From an uncultured Eggerthellaceae bacterium (GTDB lineage: Bacteria > Actinomycetota > Coriobacteriia > Coriobacteriales > Eggerthellaceae): a stretch of DNA of 64,000 nucleotides. Of this stretch, positions 45,807-53,943 are shown in pieces; within the stretch, counting starts at the first letter, position 1, and each line of letters opens with the position of its first letter. The notes beneath the pieces were generated by a model. That model was not told where the DNA came from. It searched no databases and saw only the letters and a list, made by a program, of their open reading frames with translations. Position numbers and translations under genes: made by a program. The DNA is taken from positions 372,001-436,000 of the forward strand of contig CALULI010000006.1 of NCBI GenBank assembly GCA_944321455.1. Direction: 5' to 3'.

Positions 45807-46882
45807 GATATCGCCCTTTCGCTTTTCAGCCAGCATATATAAAGCATGCAGACGAGCGTTATCGTTACCGCCGCTCCAACTGCGAGTACAATAAGGGGTG
45901 TGAAATTTACTACGCCGCCAAAATATGCGTAACGCACAGCGTCAAGTGCGTAAGTGGCTGGATTTACTGAGCCTACCATCTGTGCCGCATTGCCAAAGTA
46001 GGACAGATCACCGAAACCGCCTCCTGCAACCCAAAGGCAGAGTGATATTACGAGCGACACAAGAAAAGCTGTCATGGTTGAACGAACTGCAATGCCTAGG
46101 GCGAATCCCAAGCTCGCAAATATAACGTACATCAAGCAGAGTGCTACAACGAGCCACAAGCCGCTTATGAGAGTTCTGTCGTATAAGAGTGCCACTACTC
46201 CGACTAGCACCGCTCCAGCAACAAATGCTTTAATACATGCTCCTGCAACCTTGCCTGTTGCGGTTTTGGCGGCAGAGCATGGCGAGAGAATAAGGAGTTT
46301 AATTGTTGCGTTTTCCCATTCGCTTGTCATCGAAAGTTGTCCGAATAAAAGCCCTGCGAGCATTGCTCCAAATACAAGCGTGCTTACTGCGAAACTTTCG
46401 TCCCAAGGGATATCGCTCTCGTAGCGTGTTTCCTCAATTACTTCAACGGTGTTTGCTTCACGGTTCTCGTTTATGTAATTGACAAGCGCACCTGTCAAGC
46501 GGTTGGCGTAGTTTTTGGTCATATTGGAATTCACATCGTTAACGAGATGGGTAATCGTTCCTGTCGCACCGTTCTCTGATATGGAGGGCTCCTCCTCAAC
46601 GATGAAGCGGTCGGCACTGCGACCGTCGGGAGCGCCTTCGGCGGACGCTTCTTCTAGTTTGAGATAAGGTGTTCCGTCAGGGGCAACACAGTTAGTAGTC
46701 GTTTGCAGGAACGCCGATTCGGATGAGGCGGGCTGTGTTTCGACGGGGATGGTGATACCGCCCGACACCATCACGACGAAGGCGAGCAAGAAGAGCAGAG
46801 GCGAAATGATGGTCGCCAGGTTAAACGGAATGTTTTCCTTTACGCTAACCAATTCTTTGCCGATTATTCGTATGATTCTCAT
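45803..46882 (-). CDS. ABC-2 type transporter permease (first permease)
   Basis: A 359-residue permease with the same plan: an N-terminal helix (NLATIISPLLFLLAFVVMVSG), a large outside loop and about five C-terminal helices. The loop includes TNCVAPDGTPYL. It starts 11 bases after the ATPase gene and overlaps the second permease by 4 bases. Two different permeases with one ATPase suggest a heterodimeric exporter. Confidence 0.85.
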   Translation of the reverse strand: MRIIRIIGKELVSVKENIPFNLATIISPLLFLLAFVVMVSGGITIPVETQPASSESAFLQTTTNCVAPDGTPYLKLEEASAEGAPDGRSADRFIVEEEPSISENGATGTITHLVNDVNSNMTKNYANRLTGALVNYINENREANTVEVIEETRYESDIPWDESFAVSTLVFGAMLAGLLFGQLSMTSEWENATIKLLILSPCSAAKTATGKVAGACIKAFVAGAVLVGVVALLYDRTLISGLWLVVALCLMYVIFASLGFALGIAVRSTMTAFLVSLVISLCLWVAGGGFGDLSYFGNAAQMVGSVNPATYALDAVRYAYFGGVVNFTPLIVLAVGAAVTITLVCMLYICWLKSERAIS

Positions 46883-46893
46883 GATGCCCCTCC

Positions 46894-47826
46894 CTAGTCT
46901 CGCAGTGATCGACCTGTAAGCGAGAGAAAAGCATCATCGAGTGTTGGATGGCGCAATTCCACTGAGTTAATTTTGACTATGCCTTCAAGAAGCCCAAGGA
47001 TACGCGCTAGATCGGCTTCGCCGTCAGGGGCATCGATTGCGATCGTCTGGCTATCGAAGGAGAATTTGCCTAATCGTTCGCGCAGAAAGGCTTCATCAAT
47101 GTGGGAGTTAGGTGCGAGCGTCAGTCTAACCATGGTCGATCCCGCTTCGGCTTTGAGAGCCTCTGGAGTTCCGAAGCGGATTTTTTTGCCGTGATCGAGC
47201 AGTAGGATTATGTCAGCAAGAGCGTCGGCTTCTGCCATTACGTTGGTGGAAACAAGAACCGTGTGCCCCTCGTCTTTGAACCGCTTTACGTAGTCCCAAA
47301 TGCGGTGCGTGCCTTGCACATCGACGCCGAGCGTCGGCTCATCGAGTAACAGGATGCGAGGATTGGCAAGCATTGCGCGCCCAAGCGCGAGACGTCGTTT
47401 CATGCCTCCCGAATAGGAGACTACAGGATCTTTTGCTCGATCGGCAAGGTCGACGAGTTCAAGCACGTCTTTGATACGTTGTTTTGCTGCGCGCTGATCA
47501 TCTAAGTAAAGTGAGGCGTGAAAACGAAGATTTTCTAACGCTGAGAGTTCTGGATAAAGCGACGTTTCTTGCGGCACCAAACCAATCATGCGGCGCACCT
47601 TTTGTGCGTCGCGAACAGGGTCCATACCCATCACTTGTACCGTGCCAGATGTTGGGCGGTAGAGTCCAGTAATGAGATTCATCAAGGTTGTTTTACCCGC
47701 TCCATTTGGCCCTAAAAGCCCATAGATCATTCCTGAGTCACAGGCGAATGAGAGATTTTCGATACGGGGTTTCTTCCCGAGCATCTTTGTTACGGAGTCG
47801 AGGACGATAACGCTTTGTCTCTCCAT
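46894..47826 (-). CDS. ABC transporter ATP-binding protein (exporter)
   Basis: A 310-residue ATPase of the drug-export (DrrA/CcmA) type. Walker A GPNGAGKTT, signature YSGGMKRRL and Walker B ILLLDEPTLGVD are all intact. The C-terminal extension (about residues 220-310) is common in this family. The ATG at 47826 (MERQSVIVLD) has a perfect AAGGAGGAT ribosome-binding site. It is the first gene of the cassette, transcribed away from the TetR-like regulator. Confidence 0.9.
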   Translation of the reverse strand: MERQSVIVLDSVTKMLGKKPRIENLSFACDSGMIYGLLGPNGAGKTTLMNLITGLYRPTSGTVQVMGMDPVRDAQKVRRMIGLVPQETSLYPELSALENLRFHASLYLDDQRAAKQRIKDVLELVDLADRAKDPVVSYSGGMKRRLALGRAMLANPRILLLDEPTLGVDVQGTHRIWDYVKRFKDEGHTVLVSTNVMAEADALADIILLLDHGKKIRFGTPEALKAEAGSTMVRLTLAPNSHIDEAFLRERLGKFSFDSQTIAIDAPDGEADLARILGLLEGIVKINSVELRHPTLDDAFLSLTGRSLRD

Positions 47827-47866
47827 GAAGATCCTCCTTGCGTTCAAAAAACCCAACATATGTCGT

Positions 47867-47894
47867 ATAATCAGATTATCTCTAGGTTATAGAG
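47867..47894. promoter_or_regulatory. Candidate TetR operator palindromes
   Basis: In the 137-base gap between the divergent ABC cassette and the regulator, two adjacent inverted repeats occur: ATAATC-A-GATTAT (47867-47879) and CTCTA-GGTTA-TAGAG (47880-47894). TetR-type repressors usually bind such sites between divergent genes. Confidence 0.5.
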
Positions 47895-47963
47895 GAAATA
47901 AAACCAGCGATTCACACGGAAGCGTCGGGTTTATCGATCTATAAAATCAGTAAGGAGAACAGC

Positions 47964-48542
47964 ATGGGAAGACCAAGAAAGGATTCCGGGGAGAAAGGCG
48001 CCGAGGAACGCATGATTGATGCTTTCTGGTGTCAAATTTCTTTCATGTCCTTTCAAGAAATAACCGCCACTTCGATTGTGCGTCAGGCAGGATGCAACCG
48101 TGCGACGTTTTACTATTACTTTGATTCGATAGAGGATCTTGCAGAGAAGGCAGTTGACGCTGCCGTGCCGACTGGTATCGCAGATCTTGCAGAGAGGTTT
48201 CTCTCACAGAGTGATGTAGTGTTTCATCTCAATAAAGAACAGAAACTTGCAGTCGAACGAATATGTCTTTTGACAGGGCCAAATGGATCGGGGCGCCTGA
48301 TTGAGCGCTTTAAGAGGGCACTCATGGAGGCTTGGGCAGGAAAGTTTGAGCTCGATCTTAGGCAAGAAGATGTGCGGGCAGTTGCCTCTTTCATGGCTTC
48401 CGGTATTGTTGGTTTACTTGGCGAGCAGGCTGGCAAGCCCTGCGATGAGCATTTCGATAGATGCTTACAGATAATTAGCGAAGTGTTTTCGTCATCTGCA
48501 ATCGAGTTTGCACATAATAAAAGCAAGATAGGTTCAGAATGA
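47964..48542 (+). CDS. TetR-family transcriptional regulator
   Basis: A 192-residue regulator. The N-terminal HTH is typical (FQEITATSIVRQAGCNRATF, then YYYFDSIEDL). The ligand-binding half is helical and shows no recognised class. It is divergent from the three-gene ABC exporter, so it probably represses it. The inducing ligand would be the exporter's substrate, an inference. An AAGGAGAACAGC ribosome-binding site precedes the ATG. Confidence 0.88.
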   Translation: MGRPRKDSGEKGAEERMIDAFWCQISFMSFQEITATSIVRQAGCNRATFYYYFDSIEDLAEKAVDAAVPTGIADLAERFLSQSDVVFHLNKEQKLAVERICLLTGPNGSGRLIERFKRALMEAWAGKFELDLRQEDVRAVASFMASGIVGLLGEQAGKPCDEHFDRCLQIISEVFSSSAIEFAHNKSKIGSE

Positions 48543-48600
48543 GAAAATATTTCATTGCGCTATACTACTAGCTGCACTCATTGGGTGCCTTTTCACATAT

Positions 48601-48675
48601 GCGGGCGTCGTATAATGGTTATTACCCGAGCTTCCCAAGCTCGTGACGCGGGTTCGATTCCCGTCGCCCGCTCCA
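48601..48675 (+). tRNA. tRNA-Gly (anticodon CCC)
   Basis: The acceptor GCGGGCG pairs with CGCCCGC, followed by T and an encoded CCA (48673-48675). The anticodon loop CTTCCCAA gives CCC. The T-arm is CGGGTTCGATTCCCG. A TATACT -10 lies at 48561-48566. It is 75 nt long. Confidence 0.96.
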
Positions 48676-48682
48676 GCTTTCA

Positions 48683-48704
48683 AATTCGGCTTAACAGCCG
48701 AATT
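48683..48704 (+). terminator. Terminator after tRNA-Gly
   Basis: AATTCGGCT / AGCCGAATT (9-bp perfect stem, 4-base loop) is followed by ATTATTATTT, seven bases past the tRNA 3' end. Confidence 0.75.
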
Positions 48705-48876
48705 ATTATTTGACGTTACGCAATAACAGCGCACGCCATCTAAACCCTGTGAGCATTCGTCGTGTACCAAAGTACACTTCCTCATGCTCTCGCGCTTATC
48801 TGACGCACTCTGTTATCGCTCACTGTCTTTACCAATCAAGTGAGACATCAAATCAAGGGAATCGAACCGATGAGGT

Positions 48877-49269
48877 TTATTCTTCGATGCGGAGAGATAT
48901 TTCGCGGCGCACTTGAGAAAATCGCTGTTCCGGAATAGGCAACTTCGTGCCATCCACAAGGGTCAGCTCGTAGCGCTCAACACTGGTGATATGCGCCGTA
49001 TTCACCAGATAGCTTCGGTGTGTTCGCACAAACGTGCCACCAAGCAACGTTCCCATATCGCCCAAAAGACGGTTAAGCGGCAATTCGCCATTGAGAAAAT
49101 GCACCGTACAAACCTTGCCCTTTGCTTGAACGTAGAGAATTTCCTGCGGATCAAGGTAATGACGTTTGCCATCATCAATCACAATGCGTGAAGGCAGTAT
49201 TCTTGAACGGCGTCCCGTGTGCAAAATGCGTCGAACGTAATCGTAAGTCTCACGATTCACCGCAAACGG
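48877..49269 (-). pseudogene. LytTR-domain regulator fragment (left)
   Basis: The reverse strand encodes a complete LytTR DNA-binding domain: IVIDDGKRHYLDPQEILYVQ, FVRTHRSYLVN and LPIPEQRFSQVRREI. Full-length regulators of this class carry a receiver or membrane domain in front. Here recognisable sequence ends near 49269, where an oppositely oriented LytTR fragment begins. The frame stays open to an ATG at 49380, but that part is antisense to the other fragment and looks like noise. A short DNA-binding protein could still be made, so loss of function is likely but not certain. Confidence 0.65.
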
Positions 49270-49670
49270 GAACACTACGAAAACCGCTGCGTGAAAAAGA
49301 GCAGCAGGCACAGACAGAACATAACGGGAAAGATGGCCCCGCGAACAACCAATCTTCCAAAGTTGTTTTTGATACGCCATCGCGCGTTGTAGTGCTTGAT
49401 GCGGCTTCTATTAGCTATGTAGAAGTGTTTGGTCACACGCTGGTGATTCACGTGCTGGGTGGTCGAACAGAACAGTTAACCCTCAGCCTGACGCAAGCGC
49501 GCGAAATTCTGCCGAAAGAGAACTTTATTCAGTGTCATAGATCATATGTTGTTAACAAAGATATGGTGAGTTCGCTGCGTCGTTACGAAGTAACGTTGCG
49601 AAATGGGGAAACCGTACCAGTAAGCAAGCAGCGCTATCGAGAAGTCGAAACAGCGCTGCTTGCGTCCTGA
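49266..49670 (+). pseudogene. LytTR-domain regulator fragment (right)
   Basis: The plus strand encodes the last bit of a probable receiver domain (TGTLRKPLREKEQQ, matching the KP motif near receiver ends). A linker and a complete LytTR domain follow (VVVLDAASISYVEVFGHTLV, FIQCHRSYVVNKDMV, PVSKQRYREVE). No good start codon lies before the receiver piece. The two LytTR fragments face away from each other and meet around 49266-49269, as if an internal deletion removed the 5' halves of two divergent regulator genes. Confidence 0.65.
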
Positions 49671-49713
49671 GTTCTAACAGCTTAGTTTTTTTATACCAAG
49701 CCATTAATTGTTG

Positions 49714-50312
49714 TTAGCTTCTGCGATGAGCAGAGCGACGTTTAGCAACAATTGCGATGATTGCTGAAAGCGCAGCAAGGATACCCAGTGCTTAAAGGTG
49801 CATATAAAAGCATGTCTCCCGTTTGCGCTAATCCAGTCTTCTTGTCAGACGATCCAGAATCGTTGTTGTCACCTTCTGAAGCGCCCGAGCTTATCATGGT
49901 GCCATCGTGACACGCATTTTGGAAGGTAGATTGAGCTGCTGCTAAATCTTTCAATGCAGCTTCAATATCGTTTTGTGTTGCATTTTCGTTGTCAAGGACT
50001 GCTTGTGCAGCATAGATAGCTGCTTGGAAAGCGTCCTTTGCTTCCTGTGTTGACCAGCGTGATCCAAGCGCTATGTCAGAGCCATCGGTGCTGGTGCCTA
50101 TATCGTCAAGGAGTGACTGAGCATTGGTAAGAGAGGCTTTAAGTTCATCTAGTGAAGTTTGTGAAGCAAGATCACCAGTTTGTTCAGCCGTCTGGAACGT
50201 GTTCATAGCGTTCTTGAGACCTTCAAGGGCTTCGTTGAGCCGAGCATCGGTAACCTGCGTCCAATCTGTCACTGCTGCATTATGTACATTCTTGGCTTCT
50301 GCTACCGCCACC
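49714..50312 (-). pseudogene. C-terminal part of a sortase-anchored FIVAR surface protein, frameshifted
   Basis: On the minus strand from about 50312 the frame reads SVAVAEAKNVHNAAVTDW, followed by FIVAR-type repeats (AIYAAQAVLDNENATQNDIE, then AALKDLAAAQSTFQ). A linker and a sorting motif LAQTGD (LPxTG-like, with Ala for Pro) follow. The hydrophobic helix and basic tail expected next (ALGILAALSAIIAIVAKRRS) are present but in another frame. One extra A near 49792-49796 accounts for the shift. The N-terminal part of the protein is missing. The open frame extending up to 50854 is antisense to the HAD gene and is not part of it. Confidence 0.75.
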
Positions 50313-50627
50313 GAAAACATCCATCCCAACCGTACTTTCAGGCTAGCATCGCGGTTACAACGAACATTTGAAGCTGGAGTGAGAAGGACCCAGAGCGGAA
50401 TGGATCGTCGCAGGTTTTCGGCGAAGGGACGTGTTTTGCAAGAAGGCAGCTTTGATGGCGGCCCGATGCTTGAGAAGAGTAGATGCTCGAAAAAAGAAGA
50501 TGGTTGAAAAGAGTAGACGCTGTAGTTAATAAAATCTAAAAAGATACAAAGAGTGTAGTTTGGCTCTGCGCTTTGACGTGTTTTGGGCGATAATGAGCCA
50601 AACGGCATTAAGAAGGATAAGTGAACT
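50313..50627. other. Degraded spacer before the HAD gene
   Basis: 315 bases with no supported gene. A 15-base element AAGAGTAGAYGCT occurs twice (about 50474 and 50507). A short plus-strand frame ends here (GRVLQEGSFDGGPMLEKSRC), but I recognise no family. It probably contains gene debris connected with the FIVAR remnant. Confidence 0.5.
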
Positions 50628-51281
50628 ATGATGTATTCAGGTTTTAAAGGCTTCATCTTTGATATGGATGGTACCTTGCTCAACACCTTGCCAGATATGG
50701 TGTTAATCACCAACGAAGTTTTAGAGCTGGAGGGTTTTCCTCCCCATACTGATGAAGAAATCCTGACCTTCGTGGGCGATGGCGTGAAATCTCTTATTCT
50801 GCAAGCCATTCCCGACGGCGCATCTGATGAGCAGGTAAACAGAATTGTTGCCAATTTCCGCTCCCATTACAGCGACCACGGCGTTAACTTGTCAAAGCAG
50901 TTCGATGGCATGGAAGACGTTTTGGCACAGCTGAAGCAGCAAGGCAAAAAATTGGGCATCATGTCAAACAAGTTTGAAGCGGGCGTGTTTGCGGTTCGTG
51001 ATAGATATTTCCCTGGTCTTTTTGATGCAACCCATGGCGAATCCGACGTTATTCCCCGCAAGCCTGATCCAACGGGCATCTTGGCCTGCGTGGAAGAAAT
51101 GGGCTTAACGCCAAACGAGTGCATCTATTTTGGAGATTCACACGGTGACATGCTGGCGGCTCACAACGCAGGTGTTACTGCGTGTGCGGTTAAGTGGGGC
51201 TATCAGCCCTTAGCCATGTTGGAGTCAGCCCAGCCTGACGCATGGGCTGAAACACCACAAGACATTTTGAAGTTTGCTTGA
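50628..51281 (+). CDS. HAD-family phosphatase (phosphoglycolate phosphatase-like)
   Basis: A 217-residue HAD hydrolase of subfamily IA. Motif I is FDMDGTLLNT with the nucleophile Asp. Motif II is the Ser in GIMSNK, motif III the Lys in RKPDP, and motif IV GDSHGDM. The cap domain (ILTFVGDGVKSLI) resembles Gph-type enzymes. The substrate may be 2-phosphoglycolate or another small phosphate ester. It starts at tandem ATGs (50628 or 50631) after an AAGGAT element. It is convergent with galE, only 8 bases apart. Confidence 0.88.
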   Translation: MMYSGFKGFIFDMDGTLLNTLPDMVLITNEVLELEGFPPHTDEEILTFVGDGVKSLILQAIPDGASDEQVNRIVANFRSHYSDHGVNLSKQFDGMEDVLAQLKQQGKKLGIMSNKFEAGVFAVRDRYFPGLFDATHGESDVIPRKPDPTGILACVEEMGLTPNECIYFGDSHGDMLAAHNAGVTACAVKWGYQPLAMLESAQPDAWAETPQDILKFA

Positions 51282-51289
51282 AAGCTAAA

Positions 51290-52417
51290 CTAGCCGTTGT
51301 AGCCGTTTGGGTTGTTGCTTTGCCAACGCCATGCGTCTTCGCACATGCGGGCCAAGTCGTATTCGGCAACCCAACCAAGTTCGTCACGTGCTTTATCGCA
51401 CGCAGCATAGTTGGTGGCAATGTCTCCTGGACGGCGAGGGCAAATCTTATAGGGAAGCTCTTTGCCGCAGGCTTTTTCGAAGGCGTGAATAACATCCAAA
51501 ACGCTCGATCCTGTGCCCGTTCCCAGGTTGAAAATAGCAACACCTGCGCGGGTGCCATCTTCTGCAGCGGTGCCTTCGATAGAGCCCAAACCAATAGCAC
51601 GTCCCGTGCCAACCTTGCCTGCCATATAGTCAAGCGCCTTTACGTGACCGCGCGCCAAGTCAACAACGTGGATGTAGTCGCGCACGCCCGTGCCGTCAGG
51701 CGTGGGGTAGTCATTGCCAAAGACCTGAATGCATTCCAGCTTGCCCGTAGCAACCTGAGCAACGTAGGGCAGCAGATTATTAGGAATACCCTTAGGGTCT
51801 TCGCCAATGCGGCCCGAAACATGAGCACCAATAGGATTAAAGTAACGAAGCAACACCACATTCCATTCGTCATCAGCGCGATAGAAGTCGGTCAAAATAC
51901 GCTCAAGCATGGACTTGGTTTCGCCATAGGGGTTGGTGGATTCGTGCTTGGGGCACTCTTCGGTAATAGGAATCATCTCTGGTTCGCCATAGACGGTAGC
52001 CGACGAAGAGAAGATCACATTTTTAACGCCGTGGTTGCGCGCAACGTCAAACAGCACCAATGAACCAGCCACGTTATTCCAGTAGTATTCCAACGGCTTC
52101 TGGGTGCTTTCGCCAACCGCTTTAAAACCAGCGAAGTGAATAATGGCGTTAATATCATAGGTTGAAAAAACGTTTTCCAGTGCTTCGCGGTCCAAAATGG
52201 AAGCCTTAACAAACGCACAATTTTCCTGGGTGGCACCCGTCAGTTCGCGAATGCGATCAACGGCAACTTCGCTTGAATTGGAAAGGTCGTCATAAATAAC
52301 GACGCGATAGTTTTGCTCAAGCAGCTCAACACAGGTGTGGCTGCCGATGAAGCCTGCTCCGCCCGTGACCAAAATGGTCTGTGACGCGTGGTCGCCTGCA
52401 AGACTTTTGTTAGCCAT
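51290..52417 (-). CDS. galE: UDP-glucose 4-epimerase
   Basis: An NAD-dependent SDR enzyme that interconverts UDP-glucose and UDP-galactose. The Rossmann motif TGGAGFIGSHTCVELL and the catalytic YxxxK pair (NPYGETKSM, with SSSATVYG before it) are present. GVRDYIHVVDLARGHVKAL is typical. At 375 residues it is about 35 longer than E. coli GalE. The excess includes an N-terminal KSLAGDHASQ piece and an insert (SIEGTAAEDGTRAG) near the C-terminus. It is monocistronic. Confidence 0.95.
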   Translation of the reverse strand: MANKSLAGDHASQTILVTGGAGFIGSHTCVELLEQNYRVVIYDDLSNSSEVAVDRIRELTGATQENCAFVKASILDREALENVFSTYDINAIIHFAGFKAVGESTQKPLEYYWNNVAGSLVLFDVARNHGVKNVIFSSSATVYGEPEMIPITEECPKHESTNPYGETKSMLERILTDFYRADDEWNVVLLRYFNPIGAHVSGRIGEDPKGIPNNLLPYVAQVATGKLECIQVFGNDYPTPDGTGVRDYIHVVDLARGHVKALDYMAGKVGTGRAIGLGSIEGTAAEDGTRAGVAIFNLGTGTGSSVLDVIHAFEKACGKELPYKICPRRPGDIATNYAACDKARDELGWVAEYDLARMCEDAWRWQSNNPNGYNG

Positions 52418-52520
52418 GAATAATCCTTTCGCTGGGTTAGCGCCCGCAGTGTGGTTGGCGCGTAGTAAAGGGGGTTATATCAGGTTATTTGCTACTGTGA
52501 AGAATACCACCAACGCGGCC

Positions 52521-52970
52521 TTATGAGAAAAACGCGAGGGTTGATTTTAAGAGTCTCCACGTTTTTTGCTTGCTGGTTACGTCACTTACTACGTCGTTAA
52601 GCTGTTCGAAGCAACAGCAAGGGCGTCCCGCCACGTAATCCTTAATGCCAAGATGAAGGGGCGCGTGATAGGCCTGCGAAAGAACGCGCGTGGCGCTGGT
52701 GTCCGTTGCGACAACGCACAGCGGGTCAATAGCTTCGATGAGCGTTTGCACATCGGCAGGGTCTAAGGAATCAACGGAAATGAACGCCATTTGGTTGTTG
52801 CCGTAACCAATGGCCTGCGCGCTTTTGACAAGTGCGTTGCGCGCATCAGCGCTTAACGGAGAGCCTACGCAAAAACACACCAGAGCATCGAAGGCGCCTT
52901 CGACATAGGGCGCATGTGCATCCCACACGGCTTTGCGTGGAACATCGTAGAGTGAAGCGGTGCGTGTCAT
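52521..52970 (-). CDS. Uncharacterised protein, 149 residues
   Basis: Not recognised. The ATG at 52970 (MTRTASLYDVP) has an AAAGGAGCC ribosome-binding site. The product looks like a small alpha/beta protein (FDALVCFCVGSPLSADARN and DPLCVVATDTSATRVLSQAY). It contains a run of three Cys (GRPCCCFEQ). No signal or membrane segment is seen. The upstream extension in the open frame to 53213 is antisense noise. It lies upstream of galE on the same strand, but about 100 bases apart. Confidence 0.6.
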   Translation of the reverse strand: MTRTASLYDVPRKAVWDAHAPYVEGAFDALVCFCVGSPLSADARNALVKSAQAIGYGNNQMAFISVDSLDPADVQTLIEAIDPLCVVATDTSATRVLSQAYHAPLHLGIKDYVAGRPCCCFEQLNDVVSDVTSKQKTWRLLKSTLAFFS

Positions 52971-53190
52971 TGGAGGCTCCTTTCGTGGTGTGTTTGCTGC
53001 AACGAGGCTTCGGTCGTATTGAGCGCCTTTAATAATAGTAAAGCTACTACTAAAGCTTCTTTGACAAAAGAGCTGCTTGTGTCTTGCGTGATACACTTTA
53101 AGCAAAAATTCACACCGTCTACCATCTTTTGTCACCCCGCGCGGTGCAGAAGCTGATAATAGCAAGCAAGAAGATTTCAAAGGAGAAACT

Positions 53191-53445
53191 ATGTGTACTA
53201 ATGGCGTAAACACGGGTCAATTTGAACTGATGATCGATCAAATTGATGACCACATTAAGCTGGAGCGCCGCTGGGCCCATAACCTTGGACATAAGGCTGG
53301 CGATGCAGGCTTTGAACAGACCTGCGAAAAACTTCATCAGGCGCAGGCTTTGCTCGATGATGTTCGTGCAATTCTTGATGAAGCAAAGGATGCTCTTGAA
53401 GAAGACGCCGAAAACGCACGTGGCGTAACCGTCAACCTGGTCTAA
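53191..53445 (+). CDS. Small helical protein upstream of nikR
   Basis: An 84-residue acidic protein with an AAAGGAGAAACT ribosome-binding site directly before the ATG. It is helical and heptad-rich (FELMIDQIDDHIKLERRWAH, LDDVRAILDEAKDALEEDA). No known domain recognised. It is 30 bases upstream of nikR and probably in one operon with nikR and hypE, so it may belong to nickel or hydrogenase metabolism. This is inferred only from position. Confidence 0.65.
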   Translation: MCTNGVNTGQFELMIDQIDDHIKLERRWAHNLGHKAGDAGFEQTCEKLHQAQALLDDVRAILDEAKDALEEDAENARGVTVNLV

Positions 53446-53475
53446 CTCAACGCTCAACTACGTGAAAGAGGCACT

Positions 53476-53898
53476 ATGAGTAACGACCTTATGCGTTTTT
53501 CCGTTGCGATGCCTGAAGATTTACTGGTCAGGTTTGACCATCTTGTTGCTCGTCGTGGCTTGGCAAAAAACCGCAGCGAAGTTATTCGCGATCTTGTGCG
53601 TGAGGCGCTGGTTGAAGACGAATGCGCAACACCAGGGCGCATTGTGATGGGTACTCTAACTATTGTCTACAACCATCATGCCAACGACCTTCAGGAAAAG
53701 CTTCATCATATTCAGCATGCGTATCTGGAACTGATTGTTTCATCCATGCATGTGCATATTGATGAATCCAACTGCTTGGAAGTAATTATCTTGAAGGGCG
53801 AAACGGGTCTTGTGCAAGATGTTGCAAATCTGATCATTGGCACTAAAGGTGTTAAAACAGGCCGTCTGGTTATGACCACAACAGGAAGCTTTATCTAG
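53476..53898 (+). CDS. nikR: Nickel-responsive regulator NikR
   Basis: A ribbon-helix-helix repressor with an ACT-like nickel-binding domain, 140 residues. The N-terminal RHH (MRFSVAMPEDLLVRFDHLVA, RSEVIRDLVREAL) is clear. The nickel ligands match the family: a His in HHIQHAY and the HVHIDESNC motif (His, His, Cys). It would repress nickel uptake or hydrogenase-related genes when nickel is high. It lies between a small unknown gene and hypE. No NikR operator palindrome is visible close by. Confidence 0.94.
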   Translation: MSNDLMRFSVAMPEDLLVRFDHLVARRGLAKNRSEVIRDLVREALVEDECATPGRIVMGTLTIVYNHHANDLQEKLHHIQHAYLELIVSSMHVHIDESNCLEVIILKGETGLVQDVANLIIGTKGVKTGRLVMTTTGSFI

Positions 53899-53943
53899 GA
53901 GCTCGAAAGAATTAAGAACTAGAAGGATTAAAGGAAGACTTCT

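Noticed and set aside
44159-48672. CGCCCGCT shared by the left edge of the accessory segment and the tRNA-Gly 3' end, as possible att sites
   Set aside because: Only 8 bases match, no integrase is present, and the segment lies on the 5' side of the tRNA. The usual insertion side is the 3' end. Chance is the simpler explanation.
48552-48785. 77-residue minus-strand frame (GAGDGNRTRVTSLGSSGNN) across tRNA-Gly
   Set aside because: It is antisense to a tRNA. This peptide pattern is a well-known artefact of translating tRNA genes in reverse.
50313-50854. N-terminal extension of the FIVAR open frame on the minus strand
   Set aside because: This part is antisense to the HAD phosphatase gene and lacks FIVAR-like composition. 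The surface-protein remnant begins only near 50312.
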